Below, one piece after another: positions 1 to 10,527 of a stretch of 64,000 nucleotides of DNA (position 1 is the first letter of the stretch; each line of letters begins with the position of its first letter). A program made the position numbers and the translations under genes. This DNA is from Populus alba (lineage: Eukaryota; Streptophyta; Magnoliopsida; Malpighiales; Salicaceae). The stretch spans positions 5,580,001 through 5,644,000 of the forward strand of contig NC_133295.1 of assembly GCF_005239225.2 (NCBI RefSeq), in the 5' to 3' direction. Below the pieces are notes generated by a model, which was not told where the DNA came from, made no database searches, and was given only the letters and a program-made list of their open reading frames with translations.

Positions 1-2194
1 ATTGTATTCTCGAATAATTGAAATTAATGCCTATATCATTCGAAACTGGAAAGTATAATTTAATGTCTTATCTAGTCTCAACTAATCTTCAATCAGGTTG
101 ATCTTAATCTAAAATGTCTTGAATTTGATATTTTCTCGGTCCCAATGTCCTAGACTTGATGGTGGATCTTCAAATACAACATTTTTCTAATAGTCTTAAA
201 CCTAATTTAAACTCAAAAGCACTCAAAACTATAAACTAACTTGACATTCAAACTCTTTAGTCCTAGCCTTACCCTAACCTCCCTTGTCCTAACCTAACCC
301 TAGGGTGACCGAGCCCGAGCCTAGCCTTAAGCATTCTATACTTGGTCTTGGCATGATCCTGAGGCCTTTCAGTCTTAGCCCGACCCTTGAGTTTTTGCGT
401 TCTAAGCATGATTCATGAAGTTTCAAATCCAGTCTTGCCTCGACCTTCCAACTCAACAAACTTGGTCCTAGCTTAACCCTCTATGCTCCTAATCTCGATA
501 CAACTCTTGTGTGTCTTAAACTCAATCCTAGCATATAACTATGGTGCCCTAGATATATTCCTAATATAACCCTTAAGCTCTTTGATTCCAATCAACCGGT
601 GTCACCAAACTAGACCTCGAGATTATCTCACTCTTATACATTTTGAGTCTTAACTTAAACATGATCCAATCTATTTTATGAAGTCTCCAAACCAACATAA
701 CTCCTAAATCATGGGTTAATACTACCACAAAAAAAAAAAATTAAAACTAATTTTTTGTAATTTTCAAAAATTTTAATCTTTATTGCCAATTTTTATTTTA
801 TTGAAAATAAAAAAAAATATTTGCATATCTTGCTATCACTTTTCTGAAAATAAAGTAAATAAAAAAATAAAAATAATCCTAAAAAGCTCATGTTCTTTTT
901 TATCGCTAGTTTTTTCAAGATGAAAATGAAGGCTTAGATTCAAAGTTCCTCATTGCAAAACTTTAATAATTGATGAACCAAGTTTTCATCAGTGAAAGAG
1001 TGTTTGGTTTGGCGCTAGCAAGACTCAACTATGATTGGGCGTTACAGTATGTCAAGTCCCGAGCACGTAGGGCTTGGTAGTATGCGAAGCCCTTGGCGCA
1101 TCCAATATAATAAGCATCCTCCCTAGGTATAAACAATGAAATGAGCATCCTTCTTAGGGCACACCTAAGAAAATGACCAAATCATCCTTCCTAGACATGC
1201 CAAGGGAAATGACCAAACCATCCTCTTTAGGCATGCCCAAGAGGATGACCATCTTTCTTTCGGCATGCCTAAGGGACAGACTTAGCCTATTTTAGGCTCA
1301 TCAAGGAAAGAACCTCTTTCTTTTAGGTCTAACCTAGAGAAAGAGCTCAGCTTCTATAAGTTTAACTATATTTGACGTCTTGGACCTTAATCTCTTTACA
1401 CCTTTTACGTGTATAAAAATCCTCTACCTATTCATCATATTTCTATCAAATATTACTACAAATGTAAAAAAAATTATTCCTCATTAAATGCTATTAAGGT
1501 AAAATTACACTTCAAACCTTAATCTTCATAAAAAAAAGGACCCGTGAGCTATAAATATATCATAAGACTTTCAAAACAAAAGTTCATAATTTTTATTCTT
1601 TATTGCATATATATTTTCAGAGCATCTTTCTTTCTAAAATATTATTGTATTTTCTCTCTCTAAAAATATACTTATTCAAGTATTAAGGAGTCCTCATATA
1701 TATCAAAAAGAATTTTTTATAGGTACTAACCACAAATTACCTTGGCATACCGAGCACAAAGTATAAGTTATCAAACACTTTAGCTAGATAGAGTAAATGA
1801 GATTGTTTAGGACCAATTAATTAAATAATTATCTAATCCGTAAGCCTTATTTCTAGACTACTTGTATTTTTTGGAATATAATCAATAAATAATTAAAGAA
1901 AAAGCCATGACATTCTCTCAATTATCCATTTTTAGGTAGCAAGTATCTATGCACTAGAATACTAAAATAAATCTGACTTTCAAAGAGATTTATTTTTTCT
2001 TTAACAAACAATTACGTGTGAAATGTGATGAAACCACGCTTCTTTTTCCTAATTTTTATGGGCTATTTTTGACACAAGGTTCAAGTATCAATGGTGGAGT
2101 TAGGATTTAAAGATAAAAGAGGCCAAAGAAAAAGTTCCAAGGAAGCATCTAATGAGAGTTCCGAACAAACAGCAATTTGCTAAAATTGAATGTA
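1..2194. other. Gene-free AT-rich stretch with LTR-like character
   Basis: No coding sequence is supported here. Bases 240-720 are pyrimidine-rich and built from vaguely repeating phrases such as CTAGCCTTA and CTTGGTC. Bases 1010-1380 are GC-richer, and 1540-1760 has a TATA-like GAGCTATAAATATATC followed by an AT-rich leader. This layout resembles the U3-R part of an old plant LTR retrotransposon, but no primer-binding site, polypurine tract or second LTR was found. The LTR reading is inference only. Confidence 0.3.
1139..1276. repeat. Degenerate ~40-bp tandem repeat, about 3-4 units
   Basis: Repeating phrases of the form ATGACCAAACCATCC followed by TTAGGCATGCC(C)AAG recur at roughly 36-45 bp spacing. 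Units are imperfect, and each contains a small dyad (CTTTAGGCATGCC with AAGAGG). It sits inside the LTR-like stretch and may be a U3 enhancer-type array. Confidence 0.55.
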
Positions 2195-2335
2195 TTTTTA
2201 TTTAAAATTATTTTTTATATATTTTTTGGATGATATTTTGATGTTTTTATATCAAAAATATTTTTTTAATAATAATAAAATATTATTTTAATGTATTTCT
2301 GAGAAAAAACACTTTGATAAATAACCGTAACCACA
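2195..2335. mobile_element. Possible Tourist-like MITE remnant
   Basis: The segment has the AT-rich body shared with other copies in this window: runs such as TTTAAAATTATTTTT, a central ATATCAAAAATA, then AACCGTAACCACACTCTC at the right. The left terminal repeat is not recognisable, so this is a low-confidence relic. Confidence 0.3.
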
Positions 2336-2904
2336 CTCTCAATCATGTCTAAATAAAAAACAATTATTTATTAGGATTAATAAATTATCTAACACTTTAA
2401 TAAATACATTATGCTAATTATATTTGGTAGTTATCACTTAACCTTTAACAACAACAACAACATCAAGTACTCCAGATGGCAAACTATTTGTTAATTTAAA
2501 TATTTTGTTTATTTATTTAATATAATATCCAAGGTATATTTTAGAATAAATATCTTGGTTTATATTTAATAAAATATAAACTATCAAAATAAAGTGAAAT
2601 TCATTAAAAAAAAATTATACATTGAAAAAGTGCATTTCAAACAGTAATTAAAAATATAATTTCTGCTTGTGAATGAATCATTGAGAAAACTAAAATATTT
2701 ATTTTATGTTTATAATCCAACTGAAAAATAAATCTAAATCTTTTATAGTAATAGTATAGAAATGCTTTATTTGTATTCACACCAATAGAAAAAAAAAATA
2801 TAAAATGGTAATTATACTAAGAATATAGTTAATTTTTTTCTTAATTAATAGTCAAATATCATTGTTTAAGATAATTAAAAAAAATTTCAAGTTTGAAGCT
2901 CCAT

Positions 2905-3085
2905 TTTTTTTTGTTAACTATGGATCTTCGAGTCAGCTTACGCGCATCTCAACTAACCCTCTAAGACCCTGAAGCTAACGATCATATAAATCTCCAGTGG
3001 CTCTGAGATTTGTGTTAATCAAACTTGTGATTGTTAGATAGTAAATATAGAATTTGATCAATTAAACTATATTTCTCAAAGTTAA
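2905..3085 (-). mobile_element. tRNA-derived SINE, minus strand, A-tailed
   Basis: Read on the minus strand, an A-box-like TTAATTGATCAAATTCTA is followed by a B-box-like CAAGTTTGATTAACAC. The body contains GCCACTGGAGATTTATATGA and then TTAGTTGAGATGCGCGTAAG, and it ends in an A-rich tail (T-run at 2904-2912 on the plus strand). The copy at 44153-44313 aligns along its full length, so these are two members of one family. No clear target-site duplication was found. Confidence 0.7.
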
Positions 3086-3205
3086 AAAAATAAATAAAAC
3101 ATTTTCAAAATAAATAAATAAATAGAGTATTCATTTGAATAAAAGTCTCGTGCATCATGGATATTATATTAAACAAATAAATAGAGCATTAAAATTAGCA
3201 AATAA

Positions 3206-3280
3206 TTTGCGGTTTAGCGGTAGAGTAGTTGATGTTGGTATTTTTTAAAGGTTAAAGGTTTGACTCTAACGATTAGTGTG
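3206..3280 (+). mobile_element. tRNA-like SINE head or tRNA relic
   Basis: GGTTTAGCGGTAGAG resembles a pol III A box. AAGGTTTGACTCT about 45 bp later resembles a B box with two mismatches. The body does not fold as an intact tRNA by eye, and no 3' SINE tail was recognised. Confidence 0.3.
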
Positions 3281-3504
3281 AAGTAGTGGATTATTTATAA
3301 AGGATAATGCTGACATTTTAGATGAAAAAAGAGGGACAACTTGGACAACTCATAAAATAAGAAAACAATTAACGATAGTGCCATTAGCCTGTCAGAGGAG
3401 TGCCCGTAGGGGCCCCAGTGCAAATATCTACAACCACTAACAATTACAACTATCAAGTATCTCCACAAATTGCATGATTTATGATAATACCCATAAATCA
3501 TTCA

Positions 3505-3532
3505 GATATATATATATATATATATATATATA
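3505..3532. repeat. (AT)n microsatellite
   Basis: A pure AT dinucleotide run of about 28 bp. Confidence 0.95.
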
Positions 3533-3639
3533 GAGTCCACATTAATAATTATTTTATATACTAGAAAAAACAGGATTCTTTGTGTGGCTTTAATATTTTT
3601 TTCTATCAAATTAACTTTTTTTTTTAATTTTATTTTTAA

Positions 3640-4085
3640 ATATTTTTTATCGATGAGTTAGGCTGTTTTTGTACCAGTTACATCTATTGAATTATGTCAA
3701 GACAAATTTTATATAATTTAATTTTAAATTTAGGCTAGGTAAGAAATTTAGTCGGAAAGTTTTTTTTCCTATCAATTTTACTATTTTCACATTAATCTTA
3801 TCCTTATATTTTTTTACCAGTCACATGTATTGTTTTGGACCAATCAAGTCATATCTATTGAGTTACGACAAGACAACTTTTATATAATATAATTTTAAAT
3901 TTAGACCAGCTAAAAAGTTTGGTTGAAAAGTTTTTTTTCCTGTTAATTTCATTATTTTCATCTCAAGCTTATCCTTTTATTTTATTTTTTTTACCAATTA
4001 TATGTTTTGTTTTGGACAAATCAAGTCAAGTTGGTTATTTTTTAGGCAATTCTTATAGAATTTAATTTTAAATTTAAATTAGATA
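3640..4085. repeat. Three-unit ~170-bp degenerate tandem repeat
   Basis: Three successive units share the phrases ACCAGTTACAT/ACCAGTCACAT/ACCAATTATAT, GTCAAGACAA, AATTTTAAATTTA and AAGTTTTTTTTCCT. The AATTTTAAATTTA anchor lies near 3720, 3890 and 4063, giving a period of about 170-173 bp. Monomers of this size are satellite-like. The third unit is truncated. Confidence 0.7.
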
Positions 4086-5135
4086 AAATATTAAATAAAA
4101 AGATTAATATATTACATTAAATTTAATAACAACATCAAATAATTCTTCATGATATTTTTGTCGCATTCAAATTTTTTTATCCAATTCACGGCATAGCATG
4201 GGGCAACAAAATAGTAAATACTGTGTTTGAATAGTAGATTAACTTAACGTCAATGGATGGTCAGAGATAAAGATTAAGACCAAAAAAATAAACTTATAGA
4301 ATTCAACATAATTACTCAAGGGATCTCCTTTATTAATGGACCCTACAAAGGACGAACAAACAAAATTAAGAGTGGAAACTAAAACAGTGAATTAAATTCT
4401 AGAAAACGAAATCTTTGGAATTTGCTGGGGTAACGGGTCATCGAACTGTCCATGGTTTTGTGGTTCTAGATAAGATGACATGAGAGGAGATAAATAATGT
4501 GTAGTTGTCTTTTAAAATATTTTATTTTTTAAAAATTATTTTTAATATCAGTATATTAAAATAATATTAAAAAAATTAATTTTAAATAATAAAATTTTAA
4601 TTTTTAAAATATAAAAACAAATACTAGTGGGGCACAGGGTACGAAACGTGCTTGACTGAACAAAATATTTTTATCATAAGAAAAAAGGGTGGCATTAAAA
4701 CGTGGTGAGTTAGCCGAAGGAGGCGGCATTTTAAGCCTCTGCTTGGATTCCCAGAACACGGACCCTTTTTTTTCTTTTGTTTTTTTAGCAAATTTTCTTG
4801 ATCGCCTGAGACACAAGTGATGACGTGGGTGTCTGCGCTCTGTACAGCAATGGAACAGTGACTTTACCTATGTGGTTGCTGTTGCTCCGAAGCCCATCAG
4901 AGTTCAAAGCAAAGACAGCGACAGCGGCAGCAGAAAAGTCCTCTAAAACCTGTCTATTTTGCAGCTATATTTGACTCTTGCAGTAACTGCGACTTTCGGG
5001 TCATTTTTCTCTTTGATTTGAGAAATTACTCTGTTTACAGATTGCAACTAGTTATTCAACCCGAGGTGAAATAATTTATTTTAAAAAACATATATGTAGA
5101 ATATTTTTAAAAAAATTTCTAGTTATAAATCAAAA
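4086..5135. other. No gene recognised; GC-richer island at 4620-5050
   Basis: No convincing coding sequence on either strand. Bases 4620-5050 are less AT-rich than their surroundings and contain TGATGACGTGGG (bZIP-type core TGACGTGG) near 4818. This could be a promoter or leader remnant of a lost gene, but no attached ORF was found. Bases 4500-4622 resemble the AT-rich core of the Tourist-like MITEs seen elsewhere. Confidence 0.3.
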
Positions 5136-6195
5136 GGCCTATATATTATTTAATTGAATATATTAAAAATAATTTGTTCTAATAAATAAAAAAAAACAAA
5201 ATATTAAAATATTTATTCAACTAAAGTTGAATAATATTTTTCTAACACAAAAAAATTAATATGTAAATATTATTAACATGTTTTTTAATTTTGGTTAATA
5301 AATATAAGTGTTAATAAAAGAATCGATATTTGTATATAATAAAATATAGTAAATATTATTTATGTTAATAAAAAAAGTACTAGCATAATAATAAAACAAT
5401 ACTGCTACAATGAAAAATCTTTTTTTATTCCTTGTATAATAATGTTTTAGATAAAAGTGTAAATAAAAAAATAAAAAATAAATAAAGATAAAAATAAAAC
5501 ATGGTATAAATAAACAAAGTGTAGAGTGATAAATATTCAAAGTGTAAAAAATAAAAATAAAATATTTTTATTCTAAAAAAAAAGTGTAAAGAGAAAAAAT
5601 AAAAAACTAAAAAAATATTACAAAAAAATAAAGATAAGAAAAAATAATAATGATAAATAAGCCAAGTATAAAATGATAAAAATAAAAAGTATAAAGAGAA
5701 AAGAATATAAAAAAACTTGTTTTTTTAAAAAAAACTTAGAAAATTACAATTTTTCCACCATTATAATAAAAAATTAGTAAAATCTATAATTTTATTATTT
5801 CCACTGGAAAATAGGTACTGTTTTAGTATATGTATACTATAATGTGAATTATTTCATTGGAATAGTTTAACGTTTTGTTTTAAGTAATAATAATAACAAT
5901 ATACTGATAAGTATTAAAGTATGGTATATGTTTTTTAATTATTGACTAGTCATATGACATGACGGTACTATGGTGATGTTTCAAAATATATATTTAATAG
6001 ACCAAGAAAATATGTGTTAATTGTGTGTACTAATTAGGTTATATATTAATTAAGATCTGTTAATGTACTTTCTAATTTTTTTTTTTATTTGTTTATGATG
6101 TAGAAAGAGATTTGAAAAGAAACAAGTACTATTTAATGAGAAAAAAGATGTAAATTTGAGTTATTCAGCATTTTATAATGAGATAGAACTTGATG

Positions 6196-6237
<42 letters not shown>

Positions 6238-6710
6238 ATTATGATGTTAAATATAAAATTAACAATGACAATAATGGTAACAATTATTTCATCACTAGTA
6301 TTCTTATTAATTAGCTACATATTAAGTGCAATAAAAACATGAAAAGTGCTTAACAAATTAAAATTGTTGATTTATTCTATGTTGATCATTTTGATTAAAA
6401 TTTGCTATTATCATAAAGTTATTTTTGTAATGATTATATAATATTAAACGTGTTGATGAAAAAACTTTGAGGTTTGCAATTCATTATTCTAGAAATTAAT
6501 AAAAGATAAATGAGTTATTAATTGATATTTTAAAATATATAAAATTTAGCATGAAGGGACTAAAGTTGACATCTATAATAGATACACATCTAAAACAAAG
6601 AAAGAAAAAGAGTTATAGAATTTTAATTGAACATCCATTCGATTAAGACAAAAACAATTTTAACTCGAGAATAGTTTCTTTCAACCCATGACGAGCAATG
6701 TAATGAACAA
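5136..6710. repeat. Tandem duplication, unit 1 (1575 bp)
   Basis: Unit 1 begins GGCCTATATATTAT and runs to the next GGCCTATATATTAT at 6711. The order of all motifs is identical to unit 2, with only scattered substitutions and small indels, so the duplication looks recent. The unit contains an exon-like segment, a TA microsatellite (6202-6232) and a second exon-like segment that carries stop codons in this copy. Confidence 0.9.
6103..6200 (+). pseudogene. Exon-like segment A, copy 1
   Basis: After an acceptor-like GATGTAG, the frame reads GAAAGAGATTTGAAAAG onward as a Lys/Glu-rich peptide ending in a stretch like FYNEIELDDI. The same peptide appears in copy 2 (from about 7672) and, diverged, at 10433-10527, where changes are often conservative (FNEKK versus FIEKK; FYNEIELD versus FYDEIEVD). 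I do not recognise the protein. The repeated preservation of this frame suggests it was once coding. Confidence 0.45.
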
Positions 6711-8267
6711 GGCCTATATATTATGTAATTGAATATATTAAAAATAATTTGTTCTAATAAATACAAAGAAACAAAATATTAAAATATTTATTCAACTAAG
6801 GTTGAATAATATTTTTCTAACATAAAAGAATTAATATGTAAATGTTATTAACATGTTTTTTAACTTTGATTAATAAATATAAGTGTTCATAAAAGAATCG
6901 ATATTTGTATATAATAAAATATAGTAAATATTATTTATGTTAATAAAAAAAAGTACTAGCAGAATAATAAAACAATACTGCTACAATGAAAAATCTTTTT
7001 TTATTCCTTGTATAATAATTTTTTAGATAAAAGTGTAAATAAAATAAAATAAAAAATAAAGATAAAAATAAAACATGGTATAAATAAACAAAGTGTAGAG
7101 TGATAAATATTCAAAGTGTAAAAAATAAAAATAAAATATTTTTATTCTAAAAAAAAAGTGTAAAGAGAAAAAATAAAAAACTAAAAAAATATTACAAAAA
7201 GATAAAGATAAGAAAAAATAATAATGGTAAATAAGCCAAGTATAAAATGATAAAAATAAAAAGTATAAAGAGAAAAGAATATAAAAAAACTTGTTTTTAA
7301 AAAAAAAACTTAGAAAATTACAATTTTTCCACCATTATAATAAAAAATTAGTAAAATCTATAATTTTATTATTTCCACTGGAAAATAGGTACTGTTTTAG
7401 TATATGTATACTATAATGTGAATTATTTCATTGGAATAGTTTAACGTTTTGTTTTAAGTAATAATAATAACAATATACTGATAAGTATTAAAGTATGGAA
7501 TATGTTTTCTAATTATTGACCAGTCATATGACATGACGTAACTATGGTGATGTTTCAAAATATATATTTAATAGACCAAGAAAATATGTGTTAATTGTGT
7601 GTACTAATTAGATTATATATTAATTAAGATCTGTTAATGTACTTTCTATTTTTTTTTATTTGTTTATGATGTAGAAAGAGATTTGAAAAGAAGCAAGTAC
7701 TATTTAATGAGAAAAAAGATGTAAATTTGAGTTATTCAGCATTTTATAATGAGATAGAACTTGATGACATTCTATATATATATATATATATATATTTGAT
7801 TATGATGTTAAATATAAAATTAACAATGACAATAATGGTAACAATTATTTCATCACTAGTATTCTTATTAATTAGCTACATATTAAGTGCCATAAAAAAC
7901 ATGTAAAGTACTTAACAAATTAAAATTGTTGATTTATTCTATGTTGATCATTTTGATTAAAAATTTGCTATTATCATAAAGTTATTTTTTTAATGATTAT
8001 ATAATATTAAACGTGTTGATGAAAAAACTTTGAGATTTGCAATTCATTATTCTAGAAGTTAATAAAAGAGAAATGAGTTGTTAATTGATATTTTAAAATA
8101 TATAAAATTTAGCCCGAAGGGACTAAAGTTGACATCTATAATAGATACAAATCTAAAACAAAGAAAGAAAAAGAGTTACGGAATTTTAATTGGACATCCA
8201 TTAGATGAAGACAAAAACAATTTTAACTCAAGAATAGTTTCTTTCAACTCAGAAAAAATGATGCTAG
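6711..8267. repeat. Tandem duplication, unit 2 (1557 bp)
   Basis: A direct, nearly identical copy of 5136-6710. It ends where a third GGCCTTATGTAAAAT begins at 8268, suggesting the junction motif took part in the duplication. The internal TA run is shorter here (7773-7795, about 23 bp, against about 31 bp in unit 1). Unit 2 keeps the exon-like reading frame at its 3' end open, whereas unit 1 does not. Confidence 0.9.
7672..7770 (+). pseudogene. Exon-like segment A, copy 2
   Basis: The duplicate of the segment at 6103-6200, with the same acceptor-like GATGTAG and an open frame into a TA microsatellite. It differs from copy 1 by very few bases. Function unknown. Confidence 0.45.
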
Positions 8268-8290
8268 GGCCTTATGTAAAATATTTATGA
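8078..8290 (+). pseudogene. Exon-like segment B, copy 2 (open frame)
   Basis: A roughly 70-codon open frame containing KLTSIIDTNLKQRKKKSYG and then HPLDEDKNNFNSRIVSF. The matching stretch in unit 1 (about 6505-6690) has in-frame stops at the positions where this copy has SYG and LDE. A third, more decayed version lies near 11030-11105. The family is not recognised. The frame could be a 3' exon of the same ancestral protein as segment A. Confidence 0.4.
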
Positions 8291-8475
8291 TATAAAGATT
8301 AATTAATTAATCTAAGGACATGTGATTAGCATGTGACTTTTTGAACTCATTTTCTTTATAAGTTAATTAGTTTACCAACATTAGGAATCCTTTTACTACA
8401 TGGTTCTGGGGTTTTAACTAGTATTTAAGGGTTGTTACTATTGTAAAAAAGTAATATATTTTGATAATATATTAT

Positions 8476-8516
<41 letters not shown>

Positions 8517-8520
8517 TTTT
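8290..8520. repeat. Diverged direct repeat, left copy
   Basis: Shares ordered phrases with 9849-10040: GATTAATTA.TTAATCTA, ACATGTGATTAGCAT, CTTTATAAG, TTAACTAGTATTTAAGG and TTGTTACT. The AACTAGTATTTAAGG phrase is TATA-like, so these could be LTR or promoter duplicates. A long AT run (8479-8513) follows this copy. Confidence 0.55.
8479..8513. repeat. (AT)n microsatellite
   Basis: A pure TA run of about 35 bp. Confidence 0.95.
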
Positions 8521-8589
8521 TAATTCCAAACAACCAGTTGATTCTTGTTTCTCTAAAACTCTTTTCATGGTTGATAAAATCTTAATTAT

Positions 8590-8850
8590 AGCAGTAGCTA
8601 TGGTAGTGGTAATGTCTATGTCTACATCAATGCCATATGATGTTTGTTGCTAAGTTAGTGGTTATGCCCACAGTTATACCTCACATGGGTATGCTAGAAG
8701 GTACACCCACAACTACACCCCACATGATTACCCACATGATTATGCTAGTGGCTACACCAATCATGATGCCCACGACTACATTTACGGTTATGACTACGTC
8801 CATGGCTATGCTTCATAATTATGCCCATGGTTATGCCCACAAACAACTTT
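8590..8850 (+). repeat. Imperfect minisatellite coding Tyr/His/Gly-rich peptide
   Basis: The DNA is built from short variants of GGTTATGCCCAC and GACTAC. In one frame (from about 8661) it reads as a peptide rich in Tyr, His and Gly, with words such as GYAHSY, HDYPHDYASGY and YGYDYVHGYAS before a stop. After a frame change it continues as NYAHGYAH. Just upstream, 8592-8640 reads YSSSYGSGNVYVY in an open frame that also ends in a stop. This looks like a decayed gene for a repetitive Tyr/Gly-rich protein, or simply an expanded minisatellite. Confidence 0.5.
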
Positions 8851-8859
8851 TATGGCGGC

Positions 8860-9655
8860 TTGTACACAAAAAAGGTGACATTACCTAGTATAAGTATTTT
8901 CTTCCCTAAAAAGGTCACATATCTATTTGTAAGACTTGAAGCTCTGATGATACATAAAAAAAAACTACACAAGAAATGATCGACTAATTCATTTAACAAC
9001 CCTAGGTCGACCAGTTCATCCTGAATAAATAATGGGTACACATCTTTATAAATATCTAGGATATTTATGAGATATTTATATAAAATATATTAAAACTTAG
9101 ATATTTATCAAAATATTTATTTTAAAAAAGTTTATATAAACAGAGTTCCAATGTTAAAAGCTCATTTCTTTAGACTACTAGTCTTTAAACAAACAGAAGA
9201 CTCAACACAAGTCTAACACAACATAAGTTTAATACAAAGACTTAAACAAGGCTTAATGAACATTTAAGCCTATAGAAAATAACTCACTTTTCTTGTCATC
9301 TGTACAAACATTATACTAACTTAAGCATCAAAGTGTTTTTCTTGCAGGTGTCGTCGAGCATACTAAGTTCTTTGGGTTCAGTTTTATCAGCCCATGAAAA
9401 GCACCCACAATCTTTCTACTAAGAACTTTTTCCATCCTCGTCAATTTTAAAGATACACACACACGTAAATATTTTTATAGAAGTAAACTTATTGTATTTA
9501 TATATCTTATTTCTCAAGGATTATTGGCAAGTTAAGTAACAATCTCGCATGCTATGTATCTATTGTTGAGTTTCCCATATTGATAATAACGTGTAATTTT
9601 AAAAATAATAATTTGAAAGGAATATGATTAGTGATATCTATATATTTTAAAGAAA
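8860..9655. other. No gene recognised
   Basis: AT-rich sequence with no supported coding frame, splice structure or terminal repeats. Short ORFs present are of chance length. Confidence 0.5.
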
Positions 9656-9659
9656 CAAA

Positions 9660-9745
9660 ACAAATTTTTTTAGAGTGAGATTTGAACCCATATCTTATCA
9701 GATCAAAACCATAATTGTGGCGCCTTAGATCTAGGGATGAAAATG
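9660..9745 (-). mobile_element. tRNA-like fragment (SINE head), minus strand
   Basis: On the minus strand, GGCGCCACAATTATGG is followed by GGGTTCAAATCTCACTC, a good pol III B-box match (GGTTCAAATC). It is too short and poorly paired for a working tRNA. A SINE head or tRNA pseudogene is likely. Confidence 0.4.
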
Positions 9746-9848
9746 GATTTTCATGCATCAATATTTTTATTATATTCATAGCTTATTACCATCAAGTAAA
9801 AAATTGAGGTATTGATACAATAATTTTTGTTAAATATTTTATTATATT

Positions 9849-10040
9849 ATGATTAATTATTAATCTAGAAACATGTGATTAATTAGCATATGACCTGTTA
9901 AAATATTGTCTTTATAAGCTAAGTAGTTTTACTTTTGGAGCAAGGCTAACCTTTTCATGCTAGGATCCAATGCTTTAACTAGTATTTAAGGATTGTTACT
10001 CTTGGAATAAGCAACAACTTTGATATTTTGGTAATTTTAT
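9849..10040. repeat. Diverged direct repeat, right copy
   Basis: Partner of 8290-8520 in the same orientation, about 1.56 kb away. That spacing is close to the 1.57-kb period of the tandem units, so this may be another, older round of the same duplication rather than an LTR pair. Confidence 0.5.
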
Positions 10041-10278
10041 AGAGTTTTTTTCTTTTTTTTTTGGTTGTTTAGCCTAGACAAACTAGTCTTTGGTTGTGTT
10101 ATTATCTTTAGCTATCTTTTTTTTTTCCTTCCTAAATCAATTGATACAAATTTGATCCTGATTTTGGTGATGATAGCCGAGTAAGAGTTTCAAGGTTCAA
10201 CTAAAATAAAGAGATGTTAGAGTTGTGAATGATGTTAACCCAATTTAGATAAGAGATATCATCCCTGATTGAAATTAA

Positions 10279-10527
10279 ATTGGAAGCTTTAAAGCACACT
10301 TTGAAAGGTGACCACAACTTTTTAGATATATAAAAAGTAGTTATAAGAATACAAACTATTTTCATAATGGTGAAGCCATAAACCATATGGTGCGAGGTAG
10401 ATTGAAGGAGTGTAAAAACACCACACATCAATGGAGGAAGAGATTTGAAAAGAAGCAAATACTATTTATTGAGAAAAAAAATGTCAATTTGAGTTTCTCA
10501 CCATTTTATGATGAGATAGAAGTTGAT
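10279..10527 (+). pseudogene. Exon-like segment A, diverged third copy with extra upstream exon
   Basis: A long frame with one internal stop reads through KSSYKNTNYFHNGEAINHMV and then HQWRKRFEKKQILF before ending at EIEVD-stop. The last third matches segment A of the tandem units at 6103 and 7672, while the first two thirds are present only here. In copies 1 and 2 the homology starts right after an acceptor-like AG. I do not recognise the family. This copy gives the longest view of the ancestral protein. Confidence 0.45.

Noticed and set aside
262..302. Telomere-like CCTAACC/CCCTAA phrases
   Set aside because: They do not form the plant TTTAGGG repeat in register, are only a few units long and lie in generally pyrimidine-rich sequence.
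5295..5540. 81-codon minus-strand ORF
   Set aside because: Phe/Tyr/Ile-rich translation of AT-rich DNA inside the tandem unit; not maintained as a protein-like frame.
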